In this document: one piece after another, positions 43,097 through 52,902 of the stretch | How the letters are laid out: the number at the start of each line of letters is the position of its first letter | Position numbering within the stretch: the stretch's first letter is position 1 | Assembly (NCBI GenBank): GCA_944381495.1 | Contig: CALWLJ010000005.1 | Location: 1-64,000, forward strand | DNA: 64,000 bases | From: an uncultured Mediterraneibacter sp. | Lineage (GTDB): Bacteria > Bacillota > Clostridia > Lachnospirales > Lachnospiraceae | Direction: 5' to 3' | The notes under the pieces: model-generated | Told to the model about the DNA's origin: nothing | Seen by the model: only the letters and a program-made list of their open reading frames with translations | Database searches by the model: none | Program-made: the position numbers and the translations under genes

Positions 43097-43183
43097 TGAG
43101 TTTACATGATGACCCTGCTTTTATATTTCCTGACACAAGGGCTTCGGAGCCGGTCAGAATAATAAAGCAGAGAAAGGAGCAGA

Positions 43184-44413
43184 ATGAGCAGACGAAGACG
43201 TAAGAGAAAGAAATGGGGAAAAAGTGCCGCGGTTATCTGTACACTGGCAGTTCTCTGCCTGGGCGGCGCGGCAGTGGTCAGGATACTCCCGGATGTGATC
43301 GATGAGACCCGGGAGACATTTCAGAGCGCTGTCCCGCAGCAGGCGGAGTTCCCGGAGCTTACGGTGACAGAGGAGGAAGTGTCAGGCAGCTTTTATTTTG
43401 ACTGCCTGACAGAGGAGGAGCAGACGGTCTACCGAGAGCTTCTTCAGGGAGTGAACGGGATGGAGGAGACGATCCGGCTTCACGCCGGAAACAGCATGGA
43501 TACGGCGAAAGTCTATGAATACCTTCTGTACGACAGACCGGAGCTCTTCTGGTGCGACGGCAGTTCCAGGATGACGGTTTATCCTGATTATACAGAATTT
43601 TCTCCCGGATATACATGCAGCCGGGAAACAAGGGACAGCCGACAGGCGGAGATTGACAGCGCCGCAGAGCAGTGCCTGGCAGGAATGCCGGCAGATTCCT
43701 CGGAGTATGAGCGGATCCGTTATGTCTATGAGTATCTGGTGGATACAGTTGATTATGATCAGGAGGCGCCGGACGACCAGAACATATACAGCGCGCTGGT
43801 CGGAAAGCGTTCTGTATGCGCCGGGTATTCCAGGGCGGCTCAGTTTCTTCTTGGCAGAACGGGGATCCGCTGTATCTATGTTACGGGAACTGTAGCCGGA
43901 CAAAGCGCTCATGCGTGGAATATCGTCAGCTGCGGCGGAAACTGGTATCAGATGGATGTGACATTTGGAGACCCGGTTTTCCTGGAAGAGGAGAGCGGGG
44001 AACATCTGTCAGCTGACAGTATTAATTATGATTATCTCTGCTGTACAGATGAGGAAATCATGATAGACCATTTGCAGGATGATTTCGTTGAGTATCCGGC
44101 CTGTGTATCTGATGATCTGAATTATTATAAGATGAATGGAATGTATTATAATGACTATGATCCACAGACAGTGCTTCAGGCCATGGATCAAAGCATCTAT
44201 GCCGGAGAAGAGTCGTTCGTATGCAAATTTCAGGAAGGAGAAGTATACAAGGAGGCGAGAGAAGGTGTAATTCGCGACCTTCTTCCCAGAGCCGCACAGA
44301 ATCTGGCTTCGTATTACAGTCTGAGCAGTGTGAAGTATACCTATTCCCCGGATGACAGCCACTGCAAGATCACGATTTTTTGGGATTATGGAGAAGGAAA
44401 AAAGGATAAATAA
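43184..44413 (+). CDS. Membrane-anchored transglutaminase-like protein
   Basis: A 409-residue protein with a very basic N-terminus, one membrane helix (residues ~12-32) and an extracytoplasmic domain holding a transglutaminase-like fold: catalytic Cys in GKRSVCAGYSRAAQFLL (~residue 210), His in GQSAHAWNIVSCGGNWYQ and Asp in QMDVTFGDP. In bacteria such domains act as peptidases or cross-linkers at the cell surface. AGAAAGGAGC precedes the start. The C-terminal ~120 residues are unassigned. Confidence 0.8.
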   Translation: MSRRRRKRKKWGKSAAVICTLAVLCLGGAAVVRILPDVIDETRETFQSAVPQQAEFPELTVTEEEVSGSFYFDCLTEEEQTVYRELLQGVNGMEETIRLHAGNSMDTAKVYEYLLYDRPELFWCDGSSRMTVYPDYTEFSPGYTCSRETRDSRQAEIDSAAEQCLAGMPADSSEYERIRYVYEYLVDTVDYDQEAPDDQNIYSALVGKRSVCAGYSRAAQFLLGRTGIRCIYVTGTVAGQSAHAWNIVSCGGNWYQMDVTFGDPVFLEEESGEHLSADSINYDYLCCTDEEIMIDHLQDDFVEYPACVSDDLNYYKMNGMYYNDYDPQTVLQAMDQSIYAGEESFVCKFQEGEVYKEAREGVIRDLLPRAAQNLASYYSLSSVKYTYSPDDSHCKITIFWDYGEGKKDK

Positions 44414-44488
44414 CAGAGAAAAGCGAAACAAATGAATTGAAATGAATAATTATGAGAAAAATTTGCATAATTATAACAAAACTTACGG

Positions 44489-44517
44489 TTGAAAAATGTG
44501 CTCAGTTGTAGTATAAT
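44489..44517 (+). promoter_or_regulatory. Promoter of carAB
   Basis: TTGAAA, a 17-base spacer and a perfect TATAAT, about 95 bases before the carA start. Confidence 0.75.
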
Positions 44518-44535
44518 TTCTACAATTTGAGAATG

Positions 44536-44572
44536 AGGGCGCTCTGGATCAAAAGACTCCAAGAGTGCCTTT
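44536..44572 (+). promoter_or_regulatory. Leader hairpin of carAB, possible attenuator
   Basis: AGGGCGCTCTGGA pairs with TCCAAGAGTGCCTT (two G-T pairs and one bulge) and is followed by TTTCC. It lies ~20 bases after the -10 box and 40 bases before carA, in the transcribed leader. A PyrR consensus is not clearly present. Confidence 0.45.
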
Positions 44573-44612
44573 CCTATGCAAATTGAAATTTACAAAAGGA
44601 AAGGGTGGACAC

Positions 44613-45683
44613 ATGAAGGCGTTTCTTATATTGGAAGACGGCACTGTCTTTACAGGGACAGGCATCGGCTCGTCGAGAGACTGTATCAGCGAGATCGTGT
44701 TTAACACATCTATGACAGGTTATCTGGAGGTACTTACTGACCCTTCCTATGCGGGACAGGCAGTTGTCATGACCTACCCGCTGATCGGAAATTATGGAAT
44801 CACGCCGGACATGGAATCAAAGAAGGCATGGCCGGACGGATATATTGTAAGAGAGTTGTCCAGGATGCCCAGCAATTTCAGGTGTGAGGGCACGATCCAG
44901 GATTTCCTGGAAAGTCAGGATATCCCGGGAATTGCAGGTATTGATACCCGGGCGCTTACCAAGATCCTGAGAGAAAAGGGAACGATGAACGGGATGATCA
45001 CCAGAAATGAAAACTATGATCTGGATGAGATCCTTCCGAAACTCAGAGCATATACGGTAGGGGATGTTGTCTCCAAAGTAACATGCAGCGAGAAATATGT
45101 TCTCGAGGGTTCAGGAAAGAAGGTCGCTCTCCTTGATCTGGGAGCGAAGAACAACATCGCCAAGTCTTTAAACAAACGTGGCTGCGAAGTGACTGTTTAT
45201 CCGGCCCACACAACCGCGGAAGAAATCATTTCATCAAACCCCGACGGTATCATGCTTTCCAATGGACCTGGAGATCCGGCGGACTGCACATCTATTATTG
45301 AAGAAATCAGAAAACTATACAATACAGACATACCGATTTTTGCTATCTGTCTTGGGCACCAGCTCATGGCTCTGGCTACCGGTGCGTCTACGCACAAGCT
45401 GAAATACGGCCACAGAGGCGGAAATCACCCGGTTAAAGATCTGCAGACAGGAAGAGTATATATTTCATCTCAGAATCACGGCTATGTGGTCGACGATGAG
45501 AGTGTAGATCCAAAGGTTGCTGTGCCGGCGTTCAGAAATGTGAATGACGGAACCAATGAGGGACTTTCTTATGTAGGAAAGAATATCTTCACGGTTCAGT
45601 TCCATCCGGAGGCCTGCCCCGGACCGCAGGATTCCGGCTACCTGTTTGACAGATTTATTGAGATGATGGGAGGAGCGAAATAA
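44613..45683 (+). CDS. carA: Carbamoyl-phosphate synthase, small (glutaminase) subunit
   Basis: A 356-residue subunit that hydrolyses glutamine and passes ammonia to CarB for arginine and pyrimidine synthesis. The N-terminal half begins KAFLILEDGTVFTGTGIGS; the class I amidotransferase half has SNGPGDPADC, the catalytic Cys in FAICLGHQLMALA and the His/Glu pair in VQFHPEACPGP. The start at 44613 follows AAAGGGTGG; the frame is open to 44565. The stop overlaps carB's ATG (TAATG). Confidence 0.95.
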   Translation: MKAFLILEDGTVFTGTGIGSSRDCISEIVFNTSMTGYLEVLTDPSYAGQAVVMTYPLIGNYGITPDMESKKAWPDGYIVRELSRMPSNFRCEGTIQDFLESQDIPGIAGIDTRALTKILREKGTMNGMITRNENYDLDEILPKLRAYTVGDVVSKVTCSEKYVLEGSGKKVALLDLGAKNNIAKSLNKRGCEVTVYPAHTTAEEIISSNPDGIMLSNGPGDPADCTSIIEEIRKLYNTDIPIFAICLGHQLMALATGASTHKLKYGHRGGNHPVKDLQTGRVYISSQNHGYVVDDESVDPKVAVPAFRNVNDGTNEGLSYVGKNIFTVQFHPEACPGPQDSGYLFDRFIEMMGGAK

Positions 45684-48600
45684 TGCCTAGAGATTTAAGT
45701 ATAAAAAAGGTACTGGTCATCGGTTCCGGTCCGATCGTCATCGGACAGGCAGCGGAGTTTGACTATGCGGGAACACAGGCATGCCGTTCTCTGAAAGAGG
45801 AAGGGCTTGAGGTCGTGCTGCTGAATTCCAACCCGGCGACCATTATGACAGACAAAGACATTGCGGACCGCGTTTACATCGAGCCCCTTACCGTTGAAGT
45901 AGTGGAGCAGCTGATCCTGAAGGAGAAGCCGGACAGCGTTCTCCCCACACTGGGCGGCCAGGCTGGTCTGAATCTTGCCATGGAGCTGGAGGAGGCAGGC
46001 TTTCTGAAGGAGAATGGAGTGCGCCTGATCGGAACTACATCTGAAACGATCAAGAAGGCAGAGGACCGTCTGGAGTTCAAGGCTACCATGGAGAAGATCG
46101 GTGAGCCGGTGGCCGCGTCTCTGGTCGTTGAGAATGTAGAAGATGGTCTGGCTTTTGCCAACAAGATCGGATATCCTGTAGTGCTGCGTCCGGCTTATAC
46201 GCTGGGAGGCAGCGGCGGCGGTATCGCTCATGATTCCCACCAGCTGGTTGAGATCCTGGAAAACGGTCTCCGTCTCTCCCGTGTGGGACAGGTTCTTGTG
46301 GAGCGCTGCATCGCCGGTTGGAAAGAGATCGAGTACGAGGTAATGCGTGACAGTGCAGGAAACTGTATCACCGTATGTAACATGGAAAATATTGATCCGG
46401 TTGGTGTTCATACCGGAGACAGTATTGTTGTGGCTCCATCTCAGACGCTGGGTGACAAAGAGTACCAGATGCTGCGTACTTCCGCGCTGAATATTATCAG
46501 TGAGCTGAATATTACCGGAGGATGTAATGTGCAGTACGCACTGAATCCGGATTCCTTTGAATACTGTGTTATCGAGGTAAATCCCCGTGTCAGCCGTTCT
46601 TCTGCACTGGCTTCTAAAGCAACCGGATATCCTATCGCAAAAGTGGCGGCGAAGATTGCCCTCGGATATACCCTGGATGAGATCAAGAATGCCATCACTC
46701 AGAAAACTTATGCAAGCTTTGAGCCAATGCTGGATTATGTTGTAGTGAAGATGCCGCGTCTTCCCTTCGACAAGTTCATCAGCGCCAAGAGGACGCTGAC
46801 GACACAGATGAAGGCTACCGGAGAGGTTATGAGCATCTGCGACAACTTTGAAGGTGCGCTGATGAAGGCAATCCGCTCTCTGGAACAGCATGTGGACTGC
46901 CTGATGTCCTATGACTTTACAGGTCTCTCAAAAGAAGAGCTGCTGGAAGAACTGGCTATTGTAGACGATATGAGGATCTGGAGGATTGCAGAGGCGGTCC
47001 GCAGAGGAATTGACTACGATACCATTTACAATATTACAAAGATTGATCGATGGTTTATCGACAAGATCGCCATTATTACGGAGATGGAGCATGCGCTTCA
47101 GACAGAGGAGCTGACTCCGGAACTGCTGAAAGAGGCAAAACGGATTGAGTTCCCGGATAACGTGATCGCCCGGCTTACCGGAAAGACAGAACGTGAGATC
47201 CATGATATGCGTCATGCCAACGGCATTGTAGCAGCATATAAAATCGTTGATACCTGTGCGGCGGAGTTCGCAGCGGAGACACCTTATTACTATTCTGTAT
47301 ACGGCAGTGAGAATGAGGTGGAGAAGACCGAAGGAAAGAAAAAGGTTCTTGTTCTTGGATCCGGCCCGATCCGTATCGGACAGGGGATCGAGTTCGACTT
47401 TTGCTCTGTACATTGTACATGGGCGTTTGCAAAAGAAGGATTTGAGACCATTATCGTAAATAACAACCCGGAGACAGTAAGTACGGACTTCGATATCGCG
47501 GATAAGCTGTATTTCGAGCCTCTTACTCCGGAGGATGTGGAGAGCATCGTGGATATCGAGAAGCCGGACGGGGCGGTAGTTCAGTTCGGAGGACAGACAG
47601 CCATCAAGCTGACCGAGTCACTGATGAAGATGGGTGTGCCGATCCTTGGAACTTCCGCGGAGAACGTGGATAAGGCAGAGGACCGCGAGCTGTTCGATGA
47701 GATCCTGGAAGAGTGTGAGATCCCCCGTCCTACAGGAGGAACTGTATTTACTGCGGAAGAGGCAAAAGAAGTGGCCAACCGTCTGGGATATCCTGTACTG
47801 GTGCGTCCTTCCTACGTGCTGGGCGGACAGGGCATGCAGATCGCGATCAACGATAATGATGTGGATCAGTTTATCGGCATCATTAACCGGATCGCTCAGG
47901 ATCACCCGATCCTGGTGGACAAGTACCTCCAGGGCAAGGAGATCGAGGTAGATGCAGTGTGCGACGGAACCGATATCCTGATCCCGGGTATCATGGAGCA
48001 TATCGAGCGTGCAGGTATCCACTCCGGAGACAGTATCTCTGTTTATCCGGCACAGAGCCTGACCGAGGGAGCAAAGGCAAAAATCGCCGAGTATACGAGA
48101 AGACTGGCCAAGTCACTCCACGTGATCGGTATGATCAATATTCAGTTCATCGTCTGCGGCGAGGAGGATGTGTATGTCATCGAGGTTAACCCGCGTTCCA
48201 GCCGTACTGTGCCGTATATCAGCAAGGTGACTGGAATTCCGATCGTGCCCCTTGCAACGCAGGTGATCATTGGAAAGAAGATCCGCGACCTGGGCTATAC
48301 GCCGGGACTGCAGCCTGAGGCGGACTACGTGGCAGTGAAGATGCCCGTATTCTCCTTCGAGAAGATCCGCGGCGCTGATGTCAGCCTTGGACCGGAGATG
48401 AAGTCCACCGGAGAGTGTCTGGGAATTGCGAAGACATTTGACGAGGCTCTTTATAAGGCATTCCTTGGTGCAGGCATCAAGCTGCCCAAGTTCAAGAACA
48501 TGATCATGACTGTCCGCGACGAGGATCAGCCTGAGGCGGTGGAGATCGGACGCAGATTTGCAAATATCGGCTACCATATCTTCGCTACAAGCGGAACTGC

Positions 48601-48883
48601 CCGCGCACTCAACGAAGCCGGAGTGAAGGCAACACCGGTCCGCAAGATCGAGCAGGAGTCACCGAATCTTCTCGACCTGATCCTGGGACACAAGATCGAT
48701 CTGGTCATCGACATCCCGGCCCAGGGTGTAGAGCACTCCAAGGATGGATTTGTCATCCGGAGAAATGCAATTGAGACCGGCGTGAACGTGCTGACTGCCA
48801 TCGACACGGCAAGAGCGCTGATCACAAGTCTTGAAAATACAGATATCAAGAAGCTTACGCTGATTGATATTGCCAAGCTGTAA
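45683..48883 (+). CDS. carB: Carbamoyl-phosphate synthase, large subunit
   Basis: A 1066-residue synthetase that builds carbamoyl phosphate from bicarbonate, ammonia and two ATP. It shows the internal duplication of CarB: KKVLVIGSGPIVIGQAAEFD at the start and KKVLVLGSGPIRIGQGIEFD about 555 residues later, each with an ATP-grasp domain (VVLRPAYTLGGSGGGIA and VLVRPSYVLGGQGMQIA). The last ~130 residues form the MGS-like allosteric domain. Length is normal. Translationally coupled to carA. Confidence 0.96.
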   Translation: MPRDLSIKKVLVIGSGPIVIGQAAEFDYAGTQACRSLKEEGLEVVLLNSNPATIMTDKDIADRVYIEPLTVEVVEQLILKEKPDSVLPTLGGQAGLNLAMELEEAGFLKENGVRLIGTTSETIKKAEDRLEFKATMEKIGEPVAASLVVENVEDGLAFANKIGYPVVLRPAYTLGGSGGGIAHDSHQLVEILENGLRLSRVGQVLVERCIAGWKEIEYEVMRDSAGNCITVCNMENIDPVGVHTGDSIVVAPSQTLGDKEYQMLRTSALNIISELNITGGCNVQYALNPDSFEYCVIEVNPRVSRSSALASKATGYPIAKVAAKIALGYTLDEIKNAITQKTYASFEPMLDYVVVKMPRLPFDKFISAKRTLTTQMKATGEVMSICDNFEGALMKAIRSLEQHVDCLMSYDFTGLSKEELLEELAIVDDMRIWRIAEAVRRGIDYDTIYNITKIDRWFIDKIAIITEMEHALQTEELTPELLKEAKRIEFPDNVIARLTGKTEREIHDMRHANGIVAAYKIVDTCAAEFAAETPYYYSVYGSENEVEKTEGKKKVLVLGSGPIRIGQGIEFDFCSVHCTWAFAKEGFETIIVNNNPETVSTDFDIADKLYFEPLTPEDVESIVDIEKPDGAVVQFGGQTAIKLTESLMKMGVPILGTSAENVDKAEDRELFDEILEECEIPRPTGGTVFTAEEAKEVANRLGYPVLVRPSYVLGGQGMQIAINDNDVDQFIGIINRIAQDHPILVDKYLQGKEIEVDAVCDGTDILIPGIMEHIERAGIHSGDSISVYPAQSLTEGAKAKIAEYTRRLAKSLHVIGMINIQFIVCGEEDVYVIEVNPRSSRTVPYISKVTGIPIVPLATQVIIGKKIRDLGYTPGLQPEADYVAVKMPVFSFEKIRGADVSLGPEMKSTGECLGIAKTFDEALYKAFLGAGIKLPKFKNMIMTVRDEDQPEAVEIGRRFANIGYHIFATSGTARALNEAGVKATPVRKIEQESPNLLDLILGHKIDLVIDIPAQGVEHSKDGFVIRRNAIETGVNVLTAIDTARALITSLENTDIKKLTLIDIAKL

Positions 48884-48896
48884 AAATTTTATTTCA

Positions 48897-48963
48897 GGGG
48901 ACAGGTACTTTTTTCGGCCGGATTCAGAGTATTCTAAATCCGCCGGGACAAGGTACCTGTCCT
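48897..48963. repeat. Hairpin repeat with GGGACAGGTAC ends (copy 2), carAB terminator
   Basis: GGGGACAGGTACTTTTTTCG ... AAGGTACCTGTCC forms an outer stem, with an inner stem CGGATT/AATCCG, followed by TCTCTTTTT. Its ends match copy 1 at 32522, but the middle does not. It lies 14 bases after carB. Confidence 0.75.
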
Positions 48964-49103
48964 CTCTTTTTCTGCCAAAATCTTCTCCTTGTTTTCCCCT
49001 CTGTATATCCCGTATAATGAAGTCTACTCTGACGGCCGTCAGGCCGACAGAAAAAGATATTGTGGAAGCGGAGTGTCTGCTTCTGCCAGAAAGGAATAAA
49101 CAT

Positions 49104-50339
49104 ATGAAAAAAGTATTCAGAAGTCTTCCCTTCCGGCTTGTCCTGGGAGTAGCGTCAGGCATTGTGGCAGGACAATTCTGCGGTGCAGCTGTAGACATGG
49201 GAACAGGTGTGATACAAAGTACAGGCCATGGCCTGATGAATGTGGCAGTGTCTGTAAGATTTATCCTGTCAGAGTTGATCAATTTTTGTATTCCTCTGAT
49301 TATCATTGGCTTTATTGCCCCATCTATAACAAGACTTGGAAAGAATGCATCTCGGATGCTTGGTGTTGCTTTGCTTTGTGCATACGTCTCTTCCATTTTG
49401 GCGGCGCTGCTGTCTATGGCGGCAGGATATGGCCTGATACCGCATTTGTCCATTGTCCCTCGGACGGATGGCCTGAAAGAGCTGCCGGAACTGGTTTTTC
49501 AGCTTGAGATTCCGCAGATTATGCCGGTCATGAGTGCTTTGGTATTGTCTGTGCTGACTGGTCTTGCAGTCACATGGATAAATGCCCCGACGATGATAAA
49601 ATTTCTGGATGAGTTTCAGAAGATCGTGCTGGAAATCGTAAAGAGGGTGGTGATTCCGGTGCTCCCCGTATTCATCGGTTTTACCTTTTGGACTCTGTCT
49701 TATGAAGGAACAATTACAAGGCAGCTTCCCGTGTTTATAAAAATCGTGGCAATTGTGATCCTGGGTCATTTCCTGTGGCTGGCAGTATTGTATATAGCGG
49801 CAGGGATCTATTCCCGACGAAATCCTTTCCAGGTCATTAGGTACTATGGCCCTGCCTATATCACGGCAGTGGGGACAATGTCTTCTGCGGCAACCCTGGC
49901 GGTAGCTCTGAGGTGTGCAAAAAGGTCGGAACCGGCTCTGAGGGATGATATGGTTGAGTTCGGTATTCCTCTTTTTGCCAATATTCATCTGTGCGGTTCT
50001 GTATTGACGGAAGTGTTTTTCGTAATGACAGTATCCAGGATCCTTTATGGAAATATACCATCTCCTGGAAGTATGATCTTGTTTTGTCTTCTTCTGGGCG
50101 TGTTTGCCATTGGCGCTCCTGGAGTCCCGGGAGGAACAGTTATGGCTTCTCTTGGACTGATCACCGGAATTCTGGGATTTGACAGTTCAGGGACTGCTCT
50201 GATGCTGACAATCTTTGCGCTGCAGGATAGTTTCGGAACGGCATGCAATATCACCGGAGACGGGGCGCTGACTCTCATACTTTCAGGTTATGCGGAAAAA
50301 CATCGGATCCGGAAGCAGGAGAGGAGGACGGAACTGTAA
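49104..50339 (+). CDS. Dicarboxylate/amino acid:cation symporter (SDF family)
   Basis: A 411-residue membrane transporter of the SDF/DAACS family, which imports amino acids or dicarboxylates with Na+ or H+. Signs: the serine-rich re-entrant loop AVGTMSSAATLAVALR (~residue 258), GVPGGTVMASLG, and the transport-core segment FGTACNITGDGALTLILSG where glutamate transporters have NMDGT. The ligand cannot be fixed; the closest named types are SstT and GltP-like. Start at 49104 follows AAAGGAATAA. Monocistronic. Confidence 0.85.
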   Translation: MKKVFRSLPFRLVLGVASGIVAGQFCGAAVDMGTGVIQSTGHGLMNVAVSVRFILSELINFCIPLIIIGFIAPSITRLGKNASRMLGVALLCAYVSSILAALLSMAAGYGLIPHLSIVPRTDGLKELPELVFQLEIPQIMPVMSALVLSVLTGLAVTWINAPTMIKFLDEFQKIVLEIVKRVVIPVLPVFIGFTFWTLSYEGTITRQLPVFIKIVAIVILGHFLWLAVLYIAAGIYSRRNPFQVIRYYGPAYITAVGTMSSAATLAVALRCAKRSEPALRDDMVEFGIPLFANIHLCGSVLTEVFFVMTVSRILYGNIPSPGSMILFCLLLGVFAIGAPGVPGGTVMASLGLITGILGFDSSGTALMLTIFALQDSFGTACNITGDGALTLILSGYAEKHRIRKQERRTEL

Positions 50340-50416
50340 AAAATATGGGAGGACAGAGAAAAAAGATATTGGAGTCGGAATAGGTAACTTTTTTGAAATA
50401 AAACAGACTGCGGAAA

Positions 50417-50445
50417 TTGTAATCCAGGGAAAGATTGTCTAAAAT
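50417..50445 (+). promoter_or_regulatory. Promoter of the phosphoketolase gene
   Basis: TTGTAA, a 17-base spacer and TAAAAT, with a TTAGGAGG ribosome site ahead of the start at 50488. Confidence 0.55.
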
Positions 50446-50487
50446 ATAACACAAAACATAGAAAAAATTTCTTAGGAGGAATGACAG

Positions 50488-52902
50488 ATGTCAGAGCAGA
50501 ATGTTGTAGAAAGACAGCCGGTCACGGAAGACTATCTGAAAAAGATGGATGCCTACTGGCGCGCGGCAAACTATCTGGGAGCAGCTCAGCTGTATCTGCT
50601 GGATAATCCCCTTCTCCGCCAGCCGCTGACCATGGAACATGTTAAGAAAAAGATCGTAGGACACTGGGGGACCGTCCCGGGACAGAACTTTGTCTATGTC
50701 CACCTGAACCGTGTTATCAAGAAATATGACCAGGATTTGATCCTGATCTCAGGGCCGGGCCACGGCGGAAATTTCTTCGTGGCGAACACCTATCTTGAGG
50801 GAACATACAGCGAGGTATATCCCAACATCGGAGAGGACATGGACGGACTGAAGAAACTATGTAAGCAGTTCTCCTTCCCGGGCGGTATCTCCAGCCATGT
50901 GGCGCCGGAAACACCGGGATCGATTAATGAGGGAGGCGAGCTGGGATATTCTCTGGCCCACTCTTTCGGAGCTGTATTTGACAACCCGGATCTGATCGCT
51001 GCATGTATCGTAGGCGACGGAGAGGCAGAGACAGGCCCTCTGGCGACGTCCTGGCAGTGCAATAAGTTCCTGAACCCGATCAATGACGGTGCGGTGCTGC
51101 CTATCCTTCACCTGAACGGATATAAGATCAGCAATCCCACGATCCTTGCCCGCATCACTCACGAGGAACTGGAACATTTCCTGGACGGATGCGGATGGAA
51201 GCCTTATTTCGTAGAGACAGAGGATGACGGAAGCGATCACATGGCAATGCACAGGAAAATGGCGGCGGCTCTTGACCAGTGTATGGATGAGATCAAAGCC
51301 ATCCAGAAAAATGCAAGGGAAAATAACGATACAAGAAGACCGAAATGGCCGATGATCGTTCTGCGCACGCCTAAGGGATGGACCGGGCCGAAGACAGTGG
51401 ACGGACAGCAGATCGAAAATTCCTTCCGGGCACATCAGGTTCCCATCATGATGGACAAGCCGGAACATCTTCAGATGCTCAAAGACTGGCTGATGAGTTA
51501 TCATCCGGAAGAACTGTTTGATGAGAATGGAAGACTGATCCCTGAGCTGAAGGAACTGGCTCCGAAGGGAGACAGAAGGATCGGCTCCAATCCTCATGCA
51601 AACGGCGGTAAGCTGCTCAGAGACCTGCGGCTCCCCGATTTCCGTGATTACGCGGTGGACGTGCCGGCTCCCGGCGCTGTAGAGGCTCAGGATATGATCG
51701 AGCTGGGAGGATTTGTGAGAGATATCTTTAAACTCAATGAAGAGGCCCGCAATTTCCGTATCTTCGGACCGGATGAGACGATGTCAAACCGTCTTGGAAA
51801 GGTATTTGAGGCTACGAACAGAGACTGGAACAATGAGAAATATGACTCTGACGAGTTCCTCGCTCCGGATGGACGAGTCATGGATTCCATGCTCAGCGAG
51901 CACATGTGCGAGGGATGGCTGGAAGGATATCTGCTGACAGGACGTCATGGATTCTTCGCAAGCTACGAAGCATTTATCCGGGTAGTGGATTCTATGTGCG
52001 CTCAGCATGCAAAATGGCTGAAGGTGTGCAATCAGCTCCCATGGAGACAGTCCATCGCATCCCTGAACCTGATCCTTTCTTCCAATGTATGGCAGCAGGA
52101 TCACAATGGTTTCACCCATCAGGATCCGGGATTCCTGGAGCATATCGCCAATAAAAAGGCAGATGTAGTCCGGCTGTATCTTCCGCCGGATGCCAACTGT
52201 CTGCTGTCCTGCTTTGACCACTGCATCCGCAGCAGAGACTATGTAAATGTAATCGTAGCCTCCAAGCATCCGAGACAGCAGTGGCTGACCATGGACCAGG
52301 CTGTAAAACACTGCACTCAGGGAATCGGTATCTGGGAGTGGGCAAGCAATGATCAGGGACAGGAGCCGGATATCGTCATGGCATGCTGTGGAGATACACC
52401 TACTCTGGAGACGCTTGCAGCTGTAACCATTCTGAGAGAGGCCCTTCCTGAACTGAAGATCCGTGTGATCAACGTGGTGGATCTGATGAAGCTGGAGCCT
52501 CACACAAAGCATCCTCACGGTCTTACCGATGCGGAGTATGACGCACTGTTTACCAAGGATAAGCCCATCATCTTTGCTTTCCACGGCTACCATACTCTGA
52601 TCCATGAGCTGACCTACCGGAGGACAAACCGGAACATCCATGTATACGGATACAAAGAAGAAGGAACCATCACGACCCCCTTCGACATGCGCGTCCAGAA
52701 TGAGATCGACCGGTTCCATCTTGTAAAGAATGCCATCCGTTTCCTGCCGCAGCTGGGCAACAGGGGCGCTTATCTGATCCAGGAGATGAATGACAAGCTT
52801 GTGGAGCACAAACAGTATATCCATGAGTACGGAATCGACATGCCCGAGATCCGTGAATGGAAATGGCATGTGCCTGAAGAAAATGAAAATCTTACAGTTT
52901 GA
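50488..52902 (+). CDS. xfp: Xylulose-5-phosphate/fructose-6-phosphate phosphoketolase
   Basis: An 804-residue thiamine-diphosphate enzyme that splits xylulose 5-phosphate (or fructose 6-phosphate) with phosphate to acetyl phosphate plus a shorter sugar phosphate. Motifs: [59 protein letters not shown], the ThDP-binding [14 protein letters not shown] and the C-terminal [18 protein letters not shown]-like stretch ([18 protein letters not shown]). Length is normal. It offers an acetyl-phosphate route for pentoses from the arabinose genes. The stop abuts the convergent AraC-like gene with no gap. Confidence 0.95.
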   Translation: MSEQNVVERQPVTEDYLKKMDAYWRAANYLGAAQLYLLDNPLLRQPLTMEHVKKKIVGHWGTVPGQNFVYVHLNRVIKKYDQDLILISGPGHGGNFFVANTYLEGTYSEVYPNIGEDMDGLKKLCKQFSFPGGISSHVAPETPGSINEGGELGYSLAHSFGAVFDNPDLIAACIVGDGEAETGPLATSWQCNKFLNPINDGAVLPILHLNGYKISNPTILARITHEELEHFLDGCGWKPYFVETEDDGSDHMAMHRKMAAALDQCMDEIKAIQKNARENNDTRRPKWPMIVLRTPKGWTGPKTVDGQQIENSFRAHQVPIMMDKPEHLQMLKDWLMSYHPEELFDENGRLIPELKELAPKGDRRIGSNPHANGGKLLRDLRLPDFRDYAVDVPAPGAVEAQDMIELGGFVRDIFKLNEEARNFRIFGPDETMSNRLGKVFEATNRDWNNEKYDSDEFLAPDGRVMDSMLSEHMCEGWLEGYLLTGRHGFFASYEAFIRVVDSMCAQHAKWLKVCNQLPWRQSIASLNLILSSNVWQQDHNGFTHQDPGFLEHIANKKADVVRLYLPPDANCLLSCFDHCIRSRDYVNVIVASKHPRQQWLTMDQAVKHCTQGIGIWEWASNDQGQEPDIVMACCGDTPTLETLAAVTILREALPELKIRVINVVDLMKLEPHTKHPHGLTDAEYDALFTKDKPIIFAFHGYHTLIHELTYRRTNRNIHVYGYKEEGTITTPFDMRVQNEIDRFHLVKNAIRFLPQLGNRGAYLIQEMNDKLVEHKQYIHEYGIDMPEIREWKWHVPEENENLTV

